Below, piece by piece: positions 36,601 through 48,300 of a stretch of DNA of 64,000 bases; position 1 is the stretch's first letter, and each line of letters opens with the position of its first letter. This stretch comes from JBCCXL01 sp039191605 (lineage in GTDB: Bacteria; Acidobacteriota; Thermoanaerobaculia; Multivoradales; JAHZIX01). A model generated the notes under the pieces. The model had not been told where the DNA came from. It saw nothing but the letters and a program-made list of their open reading frames with translations, and did not search any database. Where the stretch lies: positions 124,001 to 188,000 of the forward strand of contig JBCCXL010000002.1 of the NCBI GenBank assembly GCA_039191605.1, written 5' to 3'. The position numbers and the translations under genes were made by a program.

Positions 36601-39360
36601 GCGCGGATCCAGCAGGAACACCGTCAGATCCGCCAGCGGCCTGCCGACGAGGCTGCGGCCCTCCTCCAGATCCGCCGCGCCGAGGCGGTGGAAGGTGACG
36701 TGCACCGTCGTTTCGGTGATGCCATACATGTTGATCAGCGCCGGACGCTGAACGCCATGGCGGCTGACCCAGGGACGCAGCGCCCGGGGATCGAGGGCTT
36801 CGCCGCCGAAAACCACCCAGGCGAGGTCGGGCAGAGCCGAAACACCTACCTCACTGGAGCTCTCCAGGAAGCCCTGCAGGGAGCGGAAGGCCGATGGGGT
36901 TTGGCTCAAGACCGTCACCCCCTCGCGCTCCAGCAGCTCTAGGAAGCGCTGCGGGGAGCGAGCCGCCGCCCTCGGCACTAGCACCATGCGGCCGCCGAGG
37001 AGCAGCGCTCCCCACATCTCCCACACCGAGAAGTCGAAGGAGAAGGAGTGGAAGACGCTCCACACGTCCGCCGCCCCCAGACCACTGGGTCCGAAGGCGC
37101 GCTCATCCAGGGAAGCGTCGAAGAGTCGAAGCACCTGGCCGTGGGCTACCGCGACGCCTTTGGGGCGACCGGTGGAGCCGGAGGTGTAGATCAGGTACGC
37201 CAGATCGTCGGCTCCTACCTTCCCCGCTGCCGTCAGCGGCAGCTCCGCCTCCAGGTGCTGCGGAGGGCCTCCCGCCGAGTCTTCTACCGACTGGCCGCCG
37301 ACCGCCACCGCCAGCCGAGGTACCTCTCGAGCCGCCGTCGGCAGATCCGAGGAGGACGCGGTCGCCTCCGTTACCAGCACCGCTGGACGGGCATCCTGCA
37401 CCAGGAACTCCAGGCGGGTCGCCGGATAGGCCGGATCCATCGGCACGTAGGCGGCACCGACGGCCACCGTCGCCAGAATCGAGGCCACCATCGCCGGGCT
37501 GCGGTCCAGCAGGAGACCCACCCGGTCGCCGCGGGCGACTCCAGCTCCCCGCAGCCGGGCCGCCAGGCGCAGCGAGCGCCTCTGCAGCTGACCGTAGGTG
37601 AGGGTGGTGCCCTCCCAGCTCACGGCGATGGCCTCCGGGGCCGCAGCGCAACGGAGGGCGAAGCGTCGCCACAGAGAATCGGATTCCTCTAGGGCTCTCG
37701 GTGGCGTAGCCAGCGCACCGGCCTCCACCGTCAGCTGGTGGAGCTCCGCCGGTGCCAGCAGCGGCAGATCCTGCCAGCCCCGCTCGGGAGCCTCCAGGCC
37801 CGCCTGCACCAGGGTCCCCAGGGAGCGCAGCCAGCGGCCGGCGGCGGTGGGGTCCACCCGCTCACCGCGATATTCCAGGTAGCCCTCGAAGCCCTCTCTC
37901 GTGCGGCCGAAGGCCAGCAGGAGATCCATTTGCGCCGCGCCGGACCACAGCGGCAGCGGCGTCATCTCGAGCCTCGGCAGGCGGATCGGCGGCATCGGCG
38001 GCTGTTGGGCCACCAGCACCTGAAAGAGGGGAGTACGGCGGCTCCCCCGCTCCGCTTCCAGGCTCGACACCAATCGCTCGAAGGGCAGCTCCTGATGCTC
38101 CTGGGCCGCGATGGAGGCCCGGTGCACCCGGCTTGCCAGCTCCGCCAACCCCGGGGAATGGCCCTCGGGCGCTGCAGCGAGCTGGGCTCGCAGCACGAGG
38201 CTGTTGATCAGCAGGCCGACGATACCTTCTAGCTCGAGCTGGGTTCTCCCCGCCACCGGCGTGCCGAGGGCGAAGTCCTGCTGACCGGTGATGCGGCCGA
38301 GAACCGCCTGCCAGGCCGCCACGACGACGGCGAAGGGCGTCGCCTCGACCCGCCGCGCCAGCGCCTCGACTCCCGCGGCTCGATCTTCGAACCAGCTCAG
38401 CCTCAGGCGGCCAGAAGGCTGTCCGCCGTCGACCTCCGGCAGCGGCAGCTCGAGATCCGGTAATCCTTCCAGAGTGCTGTGCCAAAAGGCCACATCGGCG
38501 TCGAGGTCGCCGTCCTCCCAGCGCTGCCGCTGCCAGGCGGCGACGTCGAGATAGCTCGGCCCCTGGGGAGCGGAATCGCGCGCGCCCCCGACACTGGTGC
38601 CGAAAGCCTGGCGCGTCCTCTGGGAGGCATAGGCGACGGCGACCTGCTGCAGCAGCAGCCCGAGAGACCAGCCGTCCCCCGAGAGGTGATGGAGAACGAG
38701 GATCAGCCGGTGACGGTCCGCGGCGAGGCGCACCAGCCGCCACCGGATTGGGGCTCCGGAGCCCGGCGCTCCAGAACCCGAGGCCCCGGAGCTGGAAGTG
38801 CGGCCTAGAGAGAAGGGTTCGCGCACCGTCGCCGTGGCGACGCGCTCCGCCTCTCGGTCCCGCAGGGTGGGCGGCAGGGCCGAGAGGTCCAGCACCGGCA
38901 GAGTCACCGGTCTCGCCGGGAGCATCCGCTGGCGAGGCACCCCGTCAGGGTCCGCAAAATACTCGGTGCGCAGGATCCCGTGACGAGCCGTCACGACGGA
39001 AATCGCGGAATTCAGCGCCACGGGATCCAGCGCGCCGTCGAGGCGTAGGGCGACAGGAATGTGGTACGCCGGATCCCCCGGGTCGAGCTGCTGCAGGAAC
39101 CACAGGCGCTCCTGGGCGAAGGACAGCCGCCCTTCAGTCTCTCCCCGCACCGGGATCGGATCCGGAGGGGCCGGCAGCTCCGCCGCCAGATGCTCGAGGA
39201 TTTCGGCACGATGGACCTTGACCAACGCCTTCAGCTCCGCCGGGAAGCCCCCTTCGGGGGCGTCGAAGCGCAGGGCATCGCCCTCGCGCCACAGACGGAT
39301 GTCGCGTCGCTTCAGCTCGGCCAGCAGGCTGCCGAGATCCATCGTGCCGGCTACGCTCAC
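30679..39360 (-). CDS. NRPS-E: docking-C-A-PCP-C-A-PCP-C-(N-terminal part of A)
   Basis: Elongation subunit of 2893 residues up to the TAG. GTG at 39360 overlaps the NRPS-D stop (GTGA); an internal ATG at 39342 is the alternative. A TubC-like docking domain occupies about 1-58. C1 is intact (HHLSGDG, about 224). A1 (about 727) has pocket D-F-W-S-V-G-M-V-H, one or two changes from the threonine code. PCP1 about 1132. C2 is intact (HHAILDG, about 1350). A2 (about 1843) has D-V-E-L-V-A-H-V-V, close to the proline code D-V-Q-L-I-A-H-V-V; between its A7 and A8 motifs it carries a Gln-rich insertion. PCP2 about 2269 (IGGHSLSAA). C3 is intact (HHAACDG, about 2458). The frame then enters an A domain through A2 (GGAYLPL) and stops before A3, which lies in NRPS-F. 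Confidence 0.92.
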   Translation of the reverse strand: MSVAGTMDLGSLLAELKRRDIRLWREGDALRFDAPEGGFPAELKALVKVHRAEILEHLAAELPAPPDPIPVRGETEGRLSFAQERLWFLQQLDPGDPAYHIPVALRLDGALDPVALNSAISVVTARHGILRTEYFADPDGVPRQRMLPARPVTLPVLDLSALPPTLRDREAERVATATVREPFSLGRTSSSGASGSGAPGSGAPIRWRLVRLAADRHRLILVLHHLSGDGWSLGLLLQQVAVAYASQRTRQAFGTSVGGARDSAPQGPSYLDVAAWQRQRWEDGDLDADVAFWHSTLEGLPDLELPLPEVDGGQPSGRLRLSWFEDRAAGVEALARRVEATPFAVVVAAWQAVLGRITGQQDFALGTPVAGRTQLELEGIVGLLINSLVLRAQLAAAPEGHSPGLAELASRVHRASIAAQEHQELPFERLVSSLEAERGSRRTPLFQVLVAQQPPMPPIRLPRLEMTPLPLWSGAAQMDLLLAFGRTREGFEGYLEYRGERVDPTAAGRWLRSLGTLVQAGLEAPERGWQDLPLLAPAELHQLTVEAGALATPPRALEESDSLWRRFALRCAAAPEAIAVSWEGTTLTYGQLQRRSLRLAARLRGAGVARGDRVGLLLDRSPAMVASILATVAVGAAYVPMDPAYPATRLEFLVQDARPAVLVTEATASSSDLPTAAREVPRLAVAVGGQSVEDSAGGPPQHLEAELPLTAAGKVGADDLAYLIYTSGSTGRPKGVAVAHGQVLRLFDASLDERAFGPSGLGAADVWSVFHSFSFDFSVWEMWGALLLGGRMVLVPRAAARSPQRFLELLEREGVTVLSQTPSAFRSLQGFLESSSEVGVSALPDLAWVVFGGEALDPRALRPWVSRHGVQRPALINMYGITETTVHVTFHRLGAADLEEGRSLVGRPLADLTVFLLDPRQRPLPLGATGEICVGGSGVTRGYFGRPGLTAERFVPDPFSGIPGARLYRSGDLARRRRDGVLETLGRADEQVKIRGHRIEPGEVEAALLALPEIAQTAVIAAPTEGGESRLVAYYVAAATEEPSAEDLLAQLAVDLPPFMVPSLLIALEELPLTAHGKLDRRALPAPSADQVERRAFRPPQSVTERRLAEIWNQVLGVESIGLDDSFFALGGDSILTLRVQALAQRQGLVLNLEDVFRYPTLGEIAAALDLREAEGQVNGGDESVGGDAGAPRPFALLDAAESESIHALHGGRIEDAYAATRLQQGMLFHGELDPTQGIYHDVFSHHLAGPWSLAALEAAAQELARRHPALRTAFELAALRRPLALVSRRAEVGITVVDLRRLDGETQESVIRARLEGEQQRPFVVDRGPLWRLDVAHRGEHRWQLTLSFHHAILDGWSVASLSRELMELYLASLDDSSFPELPPDDSPRRYAAAEVAALENPEVAEHWRRYLASAPLSPMSLPLPLPLAAAEVDRVDEESVPGMAEIPVVVEAQAGSQLQAAAQRLGLPLKSLLLAIHLRVLETATGRRQPWTGLIVHARPGGPAAERSLGLFLNTLPLRSSGPRGDWVSRAQAAFAAEAELQPFRRYPLAEMRQQAGGGELFDTAFNYVHFHIFEGLAQGNRLQVLGGQFLERTDLPLLAHFYRTPEGEGLALTLKADLSRVPQPRLEEIAELYRRAVADAASALGEAPSLEKASSAKKRSEPAAVATLLTVDELRQRLEPGIGAPAAAAPCVDELVAAAVEKSPQAPAVEGPEGELSYRELWWRSGAVARRLRDLGVGPEVPVGLYLGRTAEALVTLLGVLRCGGVALPLDPALPQRRLAAMVRDSGTLVVVADRPPEGILEPETMALSIEEFRGEAPPSDPFADEAPERDPRNPVYLLYTSGSTGKPKAVTLSHGVLAGLLRWQRGSLGDSARTAWFSALGFDVSFEEIFSTWERGGTLVLVGEEERQDPRALLHHLAKYRVERLFLPYVALRELAVAAEGLPAQELPGSLVDLVSAGEQVYVDPAVVALCSGTPPRRLHNHYGPTESHVVSAAQFTGDPARWPPRAPVGGPIAGSRLVVLDEHLEPVAPGAVGELYIGGDVLARCYHRRPGLTAERFLPDPFAGHWGMPVGSRLYRTGDRARWLPVDQLKGQSPQGQQGEGQQLAGYQLAVYQLHILGRLDDQLKVRGHRVESGEVERTLAAHPAVSAAAIAIHGSGSVARLVAYVVLRAEAQASPRQELSPWLAERLPAAMVPDSWVILDALPRTASGKLNRRALPAPAAPSEGEPRVEGRAASGLAVAVAAIFAEVLEVPAVSVDASFFEIGGHSLSAARALARLRRRFDAELPLRLLFEHPSAADLARQLARRQPAAGPLLVRREGEELPPLSFPQERLWLLQQLEPASAAYNLPVPLLLAADAQLGTWRRALENLVARHQTLRSLVVEGPEGARARILPPGTLSLPVVDLWSVPTESRQEVAAGIGRRLASLPFDLAAEPALRATWLDLGELGKALVLVFHHAACDGWSLGVVARELSTEVVGDAAAPPELEIEYGDYAAWQREREAAGALEVSLDWWRQQLAGVPPVLTLPLDRPRSGAGRGAGSAADWVPLSLEIETGASIEALARQQGTTRFAVLLAAYQLLLGRFGGDRRVVVGTPEAGRSLPELEPLVGCFVNTLALSADLGTGGFGDLVNQVGKTVVDALCNAEVPFERLVAELVADRHRDHSPLVQVSFTLDPPGIGGQGEGLFELLSAGAVSARFDLELSLSKAQDGSLFGGLAYRCDLLDRATAERLGASFTRLLGAALGAPKRGLWELELLSPVEQEELIAASVTASPADSCWSLGGRMESTWATHGSQDALLWSGGRWSHQRLGAEVRARVDELHRRGVGPETVVGLDLPRSPELMAWMLAVVAAGGAYLPLTPEHPRPRRAALLADAGACWLVAKAEAWQEG

Positions 39361-42300
39361 AGCTCGCCCATCTCCCGCGGTCCGGCGCTCTCGGCCATCG
39401 CCAGGGTGCCGACGTTCAGCGTCTCAAGATGGCGAGCCAGGTCAGCGACGGTGGGATGGTCGTAGAGATCCCGCAGCCCCAAGGCCTCGGTTCCCAGCTG
39501 ACGGCGAATCCGCAACACCAGGCGGGTGGCGCTCAGGGAATGGCCCCCGAGCTCGACGAAGGTATTGCTGCGACCCACCGGTCCTCGCTCCAGGACCTCT
39601 TCCCACAATCCCGCCAGCAGCTCCTCGAGCTCCCCCTGGGGAGGCTCGAAGGCGCCGACGGAGCCGGCCTCAGAGCCGGGCTCCGGCAGAGCGCGGCGAT
39701 CCACCTTGCCGGCCTCGGTGGTCGGCAGCTCGTCGAGCACCACCCACTGAGTCGGCACCATCGCCTCCGGCAGCCGCTGGATGAGCTCCTCCCGCAGGGC
39801 CTCGGCGAAGAGCTCTCGATCTTCCGCCCGCTGCGCCGTCGATGGCACCACCCAGGCGGCGAGAGTCGCGGGGGCGCCGCCGGCGCTCCAACCCTCCACC
39901 ACCGCTGCCCGCACCGTGGTGAGCGCCGCGAGGGTCGATTCGACCTCCCCCGGCTCCACCCGGATGCCGCGCACCTTCAGCTGGCTGTCTCCGCGACCGA
40001 GATATTCCAGTCGCCACTGCCCTGCGCTTTCGGCGCGCCAGCGGGCGCGATCCCCGGTGCGATAGAGGCGGGCGCCGGCCTCGCCGGAATAGGGATCCGG
40101 AACGAAGCGCTGCGCCGTCTCCCGAGGCTGACCGAGGTAGCCGCGGGCCAGCCCGCCGCCGCCCAAGGCCAATTCTCCGGGAACTCCCAGAGGCAGGCGC
40201 ACCAGGCCGTCGTCCACTACCCAGGCGGAGCAATCGGGCATCGGAACGCCGATACCCGAAGAACCCAGCACCCGTCCCTCTTCGTCGAAGGCGCTCTCCT
40301 CGGCAGAGGAAGGAACCATCGCAGAAGAGACCGTCGAGGACGACACCGTGCAGCCCACCACCGCCTCCGTCGGACCGTATTCGTCGTGGACCCGGCTTCC
40401 CGAAGGCAGCCACGCCACGTCCGAAGGCGAGAGGGCCTCGCCGCCCAGCACCAGCTCCCAATGAAGCGGCTCGGGCAGCTCCCCCGAACCCGCCGGCCCC
40501 GTCAGGGTCTCCCCCAGCAGCCGCGCCTGGGAGGGGGTGAGCTTGACCTTCGGCCGCTCCTCGCCGGCGGGCACCAGCGGCGCCAGCCCCATCGTCGGCA
40601 GCGGCTCCGGCGCCAGCACCACTCGCCCACCGCTGAGCAGCGGCAGCCACAGCCCGGTGATCGCCAGGTCGTAGACCAGCGGAGTGTGCAGCAGCCAGGT
40701 ACCGCCAGCCCCGTAGCTCGCCGCCGCCCGCGCCAGGTAGCGGCCGAGGGCCTCGCGGCTCACCATCACCCCCTTGGGGCGACCGGTGGAGCCGGAGGTG
40801 TAGAGGACGTAGGCCAGGGCCTCGGACGAAACCGTCGGCAGAGGCTCCGCCTCAGCGAAAGACTCGAGGTCACCGACCTGCGGCTCGAGGCGCTCAACGG
40901 CGGAGGGAAGAACCTCCCCTATCGAACCGCCCTTCCAGGCCTGTGCCGGCGCCACCACCCAGCGGGCTCCAGCATCATGAAGCAGCTGAACTCGGCGAGT
41001 GCGGGGGTGATCCGGCATCAGCGGCAGATAGGCGCCGCCGGCCGCCACCACCGCCAGCATCCAGGCCACCAGCTCCGGCGAGCGCTGCAGATCCAGGGCC
41101 ACCACCGACTCCGGTCCCACGCCCCGCTGACGCAGCTGCGCTACGCGGGCGCGGACCTCGGTGCCCAAGCGCTGGTGACTCCAGCTGCCGTCGGACCACA
41201 GCAGCGCATCTTCCGCTCCGTGGGCCGCCCAGGTGGACTCCATCTGCTCCGCGAGATCCCAGGAGACGTCCGCCGGAGCACTCGACGACGAATCCGCGCT
41301 CGAATCCTCCGTCGAGGCCCCGATGGAAGACGCCTGCAGCTCCTCCCGCTCCGCCGCCGAGAGCAGCTCGGCGCTCTGGGGGGGATCCTGAGGCGCGGCG
41401 ACCATGGTCTCGAAGACCCGGCGATAGAGCTCCGCCAGGCGATAGGCCGCGGAGCGATCCAGGCGCTGCGGATCGCAGCTGAGGTGGAACTCCACCTCCG
41501 GGCTCTCCGGATCGAGATGGAAATTCGCCACCAGCGGGAAGCTGGTCTGCTCATGGGCCCGCACCCCCAGGACCTCGAGCTCCTCGAAGCGCTGGAGGTG
41601 GCGGAAGATGTGGTAGTGCGTGAAGTAGAAGCTTACCTCCGACGGGCGTTCGCCGCCGAAGAATTGCCGCGACTCGGCAAAGGGGAAGCGGCGCCTTGGG
41701 AGGGTCTCTCGCTCGGCGGCGAAGACCTCCTGGGCCAGCGCCCGCCAGCTCTCGCTGCCGACCTGGAAGCGCATCGGCAGGCTGTTGATGAAGAGCCCCA
41801 GCACCCGCTGACCGTCGGCGGTCTCGGGACGACCGCTGGAGGTCAGAGTGGTGACCACCTCATCCTGTCCCGAGAGCAGCGAGAGCACCCGCAGATGCCC
41901 GGTCAGGAGCACGCTCTTGAGGGGCACCGCGGCGTCCCGGGCGAGATCGTGGAGGGCGACGCAGAGCTCCATCGGCAGCTTCACCGGCAGATCCAGCACC
42001 CCTTCGGGGGTGTCCAGACCTCGATCCCCGCGGTCGATCACCGCGTCGCCGCCCTGGCCTTCCCAGCCGATCACCGGCGGCAGGCGGAAGGGCTCCGCAC
42101 CGTCGAGGCGGGAGCTCCAGAAGTCGCGGAAGTCCGCCTCTTCCAGCGCCTGTCGCTCGAGGGCCACGAAGTGGCGGAATTGAGAGGTCAGCGGCTCCGG
42201 CTCGTAGGGGTCCTGCTCCAGGAAGCCCCGATAGGTCAGCGCCAGCTCGGTGAGCATGCTGGCGTCGCTCCAGCCATCGATGATGGCGTGGTGGAAGCTG

Positions 42301-45300
42301 ATGGAGAAATGGAAAGAGCCATCGCCGTGGCGATGGACGCCGTAGCGCACCAGGGGAAGCTCCTCGGGATCGAAGCCCCGCTGGCGCTCCCCGAGCACCC
42401 AGACGGCCGCCAGCCGCTCCCCCTCCTGGGGATCGACGTTGCGCAGGTCCATCTCCGTGAGCTCCACCACCGGCGACCGGTGAACGAAGACCAGAGGCTC
42501 GGAGAGATTCCGCTGGTGGAAGGTGGAGCGCAGCGCCGGATGGCGGCTCAGCACCGCCTTCGCGGCGAGGCGCAGGGCCTCGCCGTCGTAGGGCGCCCGA
42601 AGGTGGAATTGAATGACGTCGTGGTAGACGCCGCTGCCCGGGGCGATCTCTCGGTGGTAGAGCATGCCGGCCTGGAGCCGCGCCAGGGGGTAGGCGTCCT
42701 CGAGGCCTTCCGGCAGCTGATCCCGATCTTCCTCCGGCACCAGGGCGAAGGGCGCTACATCGGGGATCGCCGCGGCGGTGATCTCCGCCTCCTCCAGGGA
42801 AGCCGCCAAGCGCCTCACCGAGCGGTGCTCGAAGAGGGTCTCCATGGGGAAGACAAGGCCCCGCTGTCGCGCCCGGGCCACCACCTGAAGGCTGCGAATG
42901 GAGTCGCCGCCGAGGGCGAAGTAGTCGTCGTCGATGCCCACTCGATCGACTCCCAGCACCGTGCCCCAAATCGCCGCCAGCACTTCCTCCGCCTCGCTCC
43001 GCGGCGCCACGAAGGGGGTCCGCAGACCGAGCCGCGCCCCCTCCGGGCTCGGCAGGGCGGCGGCATCGAGCTTGCCGTGGGGCGTGAGGGGAAGGGTGTC
43101 CAGGGGCACCACGACGGCGGGCACCATGGCCTCCGGAAGGCGTTCCGAGAGGTAGCGGCGCAGGCTTTCCAGGGAGGGCAGAACGCCCTGCTCCGGCACC
43201 GCGTAGGCCACCAGTCGCGCCTCGCCGCCCTCGTCCTCCCGGGCCACCACGGCAGCGTGACGAATCTCCGGGTGGCGGCGCAGCGTCGCCTCCACCTCAC
43301 CGGGCTCGATGCGCACGCCGCCGACCTTGACCTGGCGGTCCAGGCGGCCGAGGAACCACAGCTCCCCTTCCGCGTCCCGCCGCACTCGGTCACCGGTGCG
43401 GTAGAGGCGCGCTCCGGGCTCCTGGGACCAGGGGTCGGGGAGGAAGGTAGCCGCGGTGCGGGCAGGGTCGCCGCGGTAGCCGCGGGCCAGCGCCGCGCCC
43501 CCGAGCCACAGCTCGCCGGGGCTCTCGGACGGCGCCAGATGGCCGAAGCGATCCACCACCAGCGCTCTCATGCCGGCCATCGGCTGACCGATGGAGACCG
43601 CCCCGTCGGCGATCTCCCCGGCCTCGGCCCCGTACACCACGCAGCCCACCGTGGCCTCCGTCGGTCCGTATTCGTTGAACACCCGAGTCGCCGGGGCCTC
43701 GCGGCGCCAGATCTCGAGATCGCCGCCGTGGAGGGCTTCACCGCCGAGCACCAGGGCGTCGGGCCCCGCGGCGGCATCGATGCGGCCCGCCAACAGGCGA
43801 GCGTGGGAGGGGGTGAGCTTCAGCACTCCCCCGCGGCCGGCGGCGCGCACCGCCTCCGCCAGGGGCTCGATGCCCTCCCCGTCCGCGGCGAGGTACGCGC
43901 TGCCTCCGCTGGCCAGCGGCAGCAGCAGCGAGGTCACCGTCAGGTCGAAGGCCAGGGAAGTGGCCAGCACCGTGTTCACCGGAGCGCCGTCCGGACCGTA
44001 GAGCTCATGAGCGCGGGCCAGATAGGCCGCCAGGGCCCCGTGGCTGATCTCCACGCCCTTCGGCACGCCGGTGCTGCCGGAGGTGTAGAGGACGTAGGCC
44101 AGGCCTTCCGGCGATAGATCTGTCAGCGGTGGGGCCTGGGCCTCACCGACCTCTCGAAGGTTGATGATTTCGACCCCAGAAGACACCGCTTCAGAAGCAC
44201 CGTCGCTGATCACCGCCACCGCCCCGGCATCCGCCACCAGCGCAGCCCGTCGGCGCTGCGGGTGACGGCGCTCCAGGGGCAGGTAGGCGGCGCCGGTGGC
44301 CAGCACCGCCAGCAGGGCGACCACCGCCTCCGGCGAGCGCGGCAGGTCGATGGCCACCACCGTCTCGGCAGCGGCACCGGCGTCCCGCAGTCGCGAAGCC
44401 AGGCCCGCCGCCCGGCGGGCGAGCTGACCGTAGCTCCATTCCCCCGCTTCCGTGCGCAGGGCGACGGCTTCCGGCGAGCTCGCGGCGTGAGCGAAGAAGC
44501 GAGTCGGGAAGAGAGCTTCCGATGCCGGAGATCCCGACTCGGAGGTTGCGGCCGAAGCCGCCCCGCTGGCCACCAACACCTGCTGCTGGGCCGACTCGTC
44601 GAGGCTCGGCAGTGCCTCGTGGCGCGCCTCCGGATCGGCGACGATGGCCTCCAGCACTCGACTGTAGATCTCGCCGGCTCGCTTCGCCTGCCGCGGCCCG
44701 AAGAGGTCGCGATCGAAGGTCAGCTCCACCCGCACCTGGCGGGTAAAGGCATCGAGGTGGAAATTCGCTACCAGCGGGAAGCTAGTGGCCTCGTGGAAGA
44801 TGATGTCCTTCACCTCCAGCTCGGGGAAGACGTCCAGGCCGCCCACCAGGTGGTAGTTGGTGAAGTAGAAGCTGGTCTCCGCCAGGCTGGTACCAGTGAT
44901 CTCTCGCTCGATCTCGATCAGCGGGTAGCGGCGATGGCTCAGAGCGTCCCGCTCGATTTCGAAGGCCCGGCGGGCGAGATCGATCCAGCGGCCGGGCTCC
45001 AGCTGCAGCCGCAGCGGCATGCTGTTCAAGAACAGGCCGAGAATGCGCTCGCCGTCGGCGGTCTCCGGTCGACCGTTGACGGTGATGCAGGTGACCACAT
45101 CGTTCTCGCCGGCGATGCTGCCGAGGGCTCGCAGATGAGCCGCCAGCAGCAGGCTCTTCAGCGGCACCGCGGCGCGCCGGGCGGCGGCCTCGAGGCCGTC
45201 GGAGAGTTCGTCGCTCACCGGGACCGTCTGCCACAGCGGGCTGCGCAGGCGTCCCGACTCGCCCTCCTCCGCCGGCGGCGCATCCTCCACCCGCTGTCGG

Positions 45301-48300
45301 GGCAGCGGCGTGGCGGCGGCGCCAGAAAGGTGCTGACGCCAATAGCCCTCGTCCTCCGGGTTGTCGATGGCCTGCCGCTCGAGGGCGACGAAGTCGCTGT
45401 GGCGGCTCGCCGGGGATCCGATCTCAGACTCCAGGCCCCGCAGCGCCCGGGCGTAGTCGAGGGCCAGCTCCAGCAGCAGAGTGGCGTCGCTCCAGCCATC
45501 GATGATGGCGTGGTGGAAGCTCACCGTGAGCTGCATCTCCTCGTCGCTCCAGCGGTGGACGGCGAAGCGCAGCAGCGGCGGCTCGGCGGGATCGAAGCCG
45601 CGGCGGCGCTCCTGCTCGATCCACTGCTCGGTGTGGGCCGCCCGCTGGTCGGCGGCGAAATCCCGGGCGTCGTGGATCTCCAGCGGCGTGGGGCCCTGCG
45701 GGTCCACCAGCTGAAGAGGCTCGGAATAGGCGCTCAGATCGAAGCGGCTGCGCAGCGCCGGGTGACGGGCCACCAGGGCAGCGACGGAGGCCTCCAGCGC
45801 CGACGCGTCGAAGGGCACCTTGAGCTGGTAGCAGAAGACGTCGTGATAGCGGCCGGACTCTGGCCGGGCGGCGAGGTGGTAGATCATGCCCGCCTGCAGG
45901 CGCGACAGGGGATAGGCGTCCTCCAGCCCCTCCGGCAGACGCTCCCGGTCTTCCTCCGAGAGCAGCGAGAAGGGCTGCACCGGTCCGGCGTCCGTCGCCG
46001 GCTTCTGCTCCACCAGGGTCGCCGCCAGTCGGCGCACGGTGCGATGGGCGAAGAGGGCCGCCAGCTCGACCTGTACTCCCCGCTCCAGGGCCAGGGAGAC
46101 CGCCGGGATGGCGCGAATGGAATCGCCGCCGAGGTCGAAGAAGTCATCGTCGATACCCACCCGCTCGATGCCCAAGGCGCGGGCCCAGGAGGCGGCGAGG
46201 ATCTCTTCCTCGACGGTGCGGGGGGCGGTGTACTCCACCCCGACGGCGCTATCGAGGAGAGGTAGTGATCCTCGATCGACCTTGCCGGCGGCGCTCTGGG
46301 GCAGCTCCGGCAGCGGCACGAAGGTGCCCGGCACCAGGGCCTCCGGCAGCCAGCGGGCCAAGAAATCGCGAAGCTCCGAGATCTCCGGGAGGTCTTCGCC
46401 CTCGGCGACGTAGAAGGCCACCAGACGACGGGCGTCGGCGTCTCCCCGCAGGGTCACCGCCGCTTCCCGCACCGCCGGATGGGCGGCGAGGGCGGCCTCC
46501 ACCTCCCCCGGCTCCAGGCGCAGGCCGCGGAATTTGAGCTGATCGTCGCCGCGGCCGACGTATTCGAGAGTGCCGTCCCCGAGCCAGCGAACGACGTCGC
46601 CGGTGCGATACATGCGATCGCCGGAGGTGCCGCTGAAGGGATCCGGCAGGAAGCGCTCGGCGCTCGTCTCCGGGCGCTTCAGGTAGCCCCGGGTGACTCC
46701 CGAACCACCGATGTAGAGCTCGCCGGCAACGCCGGGGAGCAGCGGCTGAAGATCGGCGTCTAGCACGTAGGCCCGAGCCCCCGCGACGGATCGCCCGATG
46801 GGCACCGCCTCCCCTTCCCACGGGCTGCTTCCGGCGGCGTAGGCAACGCAGCCGACCACCGTCTCGGTGGGACCGTATTCGTTCCACACGGTGGCATACT
46901 TCCAGGCTTCCAGATCGGCGCCGTGGAGCGCCTCGCCGCCCACCACCAGGGCCGCGGCGGCCCCTTCCCGGCGCTCTTCCGGCAGGGCGGCGGTGAGCAT
47001 CCGAAGGTGGGAGGGGGTGAGCTTGAGAAAGGAGAATCCGCCCCGCCCTTCCAGCAGCCGCACTAAGCCTTCGGCACCGGCCAGGGCCGGCACCGGCACC
47101 ACCGTGCCGCCGGCCAGCAGGGGCACGAAGAGACTGGTGAAGGCGAGATCGAAGGCCAGAGAGCCGTGGAGGGGCACCGCTCCCGGTTCTTCCCCCGACG
47201 GCGTTCCGTAGGTCTTCAGCGCCCATTGGAGATAGCCGTCCAGGGCTCCGTGGGGGACCATCACTCCCTTCGGCCGGCCGGTGGAGCCGGAGGTGTACAC
47301 CACCATCGCGAGGGACTCAGGAGACGGGACTTCCGAGGGCGAGGCGAGGGCATTTGCCACGTTACCGCCGGCTCCCTCCAGATCCACCCGCTGGAGCTCC
47401 GCCAGCGCCTGGGGTGCCTCGGTGGCGGCGATCAGCAGCTGGGCGCCGGCGTCCTGGGCCACGAAGGCGAGGCGCTCTTCCGGGTGGGTGGGGTCGAGGA
47501 AGACGCAGGCGGCGCCGGATTCGAGCACCGCGAGGGCCGCGACGACGGCGAAGCTCGAAGGCTGGGCGAGCACCGCGACGACGCTCTCGCCGCCGGCTCC
47601 CTGCTGCCGCAGGCGAGCCGCTCCCGCCTGCACCCGGCGCTGCAGTTCGCCGTAGCTCAGGGCTTCTCCCTCTCCGTCGCCCTCCAGAGCCTGCACGGCC
47701 TCCACGGCTACCGAGTCCGGCATCCGATCGGCAACGGCGGCGATGCGGCGATGCACCGGCTCGAAGGGGGCTCCCTCCGGGCCCCGGGCCCACTCCTCCA
47801 CCAGGCGGGCGCGCTGGGTCTCCCCCACCACCGCCAGCTGATCGAGGGGCTGGGCGGGATTCGCCAGGGCGTTCTGACTCAGGGTGGCGAAGGCCGCCGC
47901 TAGCTCGGCGACCGCATCACGACTCCAGCGCCGGGGATCGGCGAGCAGCTCGAGGCCCTCCCCGGAATCCCCGGAGCGGCGGCGCAGGCAGAGGGCAAAG
48001 GGAGTCACGTCGGACACCACCTCCGTCGCCCACACCCGCGCTCCTGCGCCGACGAAGACCTCTCCGAGGTCTACACTTTCAAAGCCCACGGCTCCCCATA
48101 GCGGGTGATCCGTGGCTCCGCCGTGGGCGGAGGCGTCAAAGCCGTCGCTCCACTCTTCCGCTTCCTCCAGGGGCTGCGCCCAGCGGGCGATGGCTCCCTG
48201 CAGGCTCTCTCCGGTGGCGCCAGCGGAGGTGCTGGGTACGGCCACCGGCACCGCCCGCGCCAGCAGGCCGGGCATGCGCTCCAGCTCGGCGAAGCGGCGG

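Noticed and set aside
39429..44117. Plus-strand open frame of 1562 codons antisense to NRPS-D
   Set aside because: It is a shadow of high-GC coding sequence: no domain, Arg/His/Gly/Gln-rich composition, and it lies fully opposite well-conserved NRPS domains.
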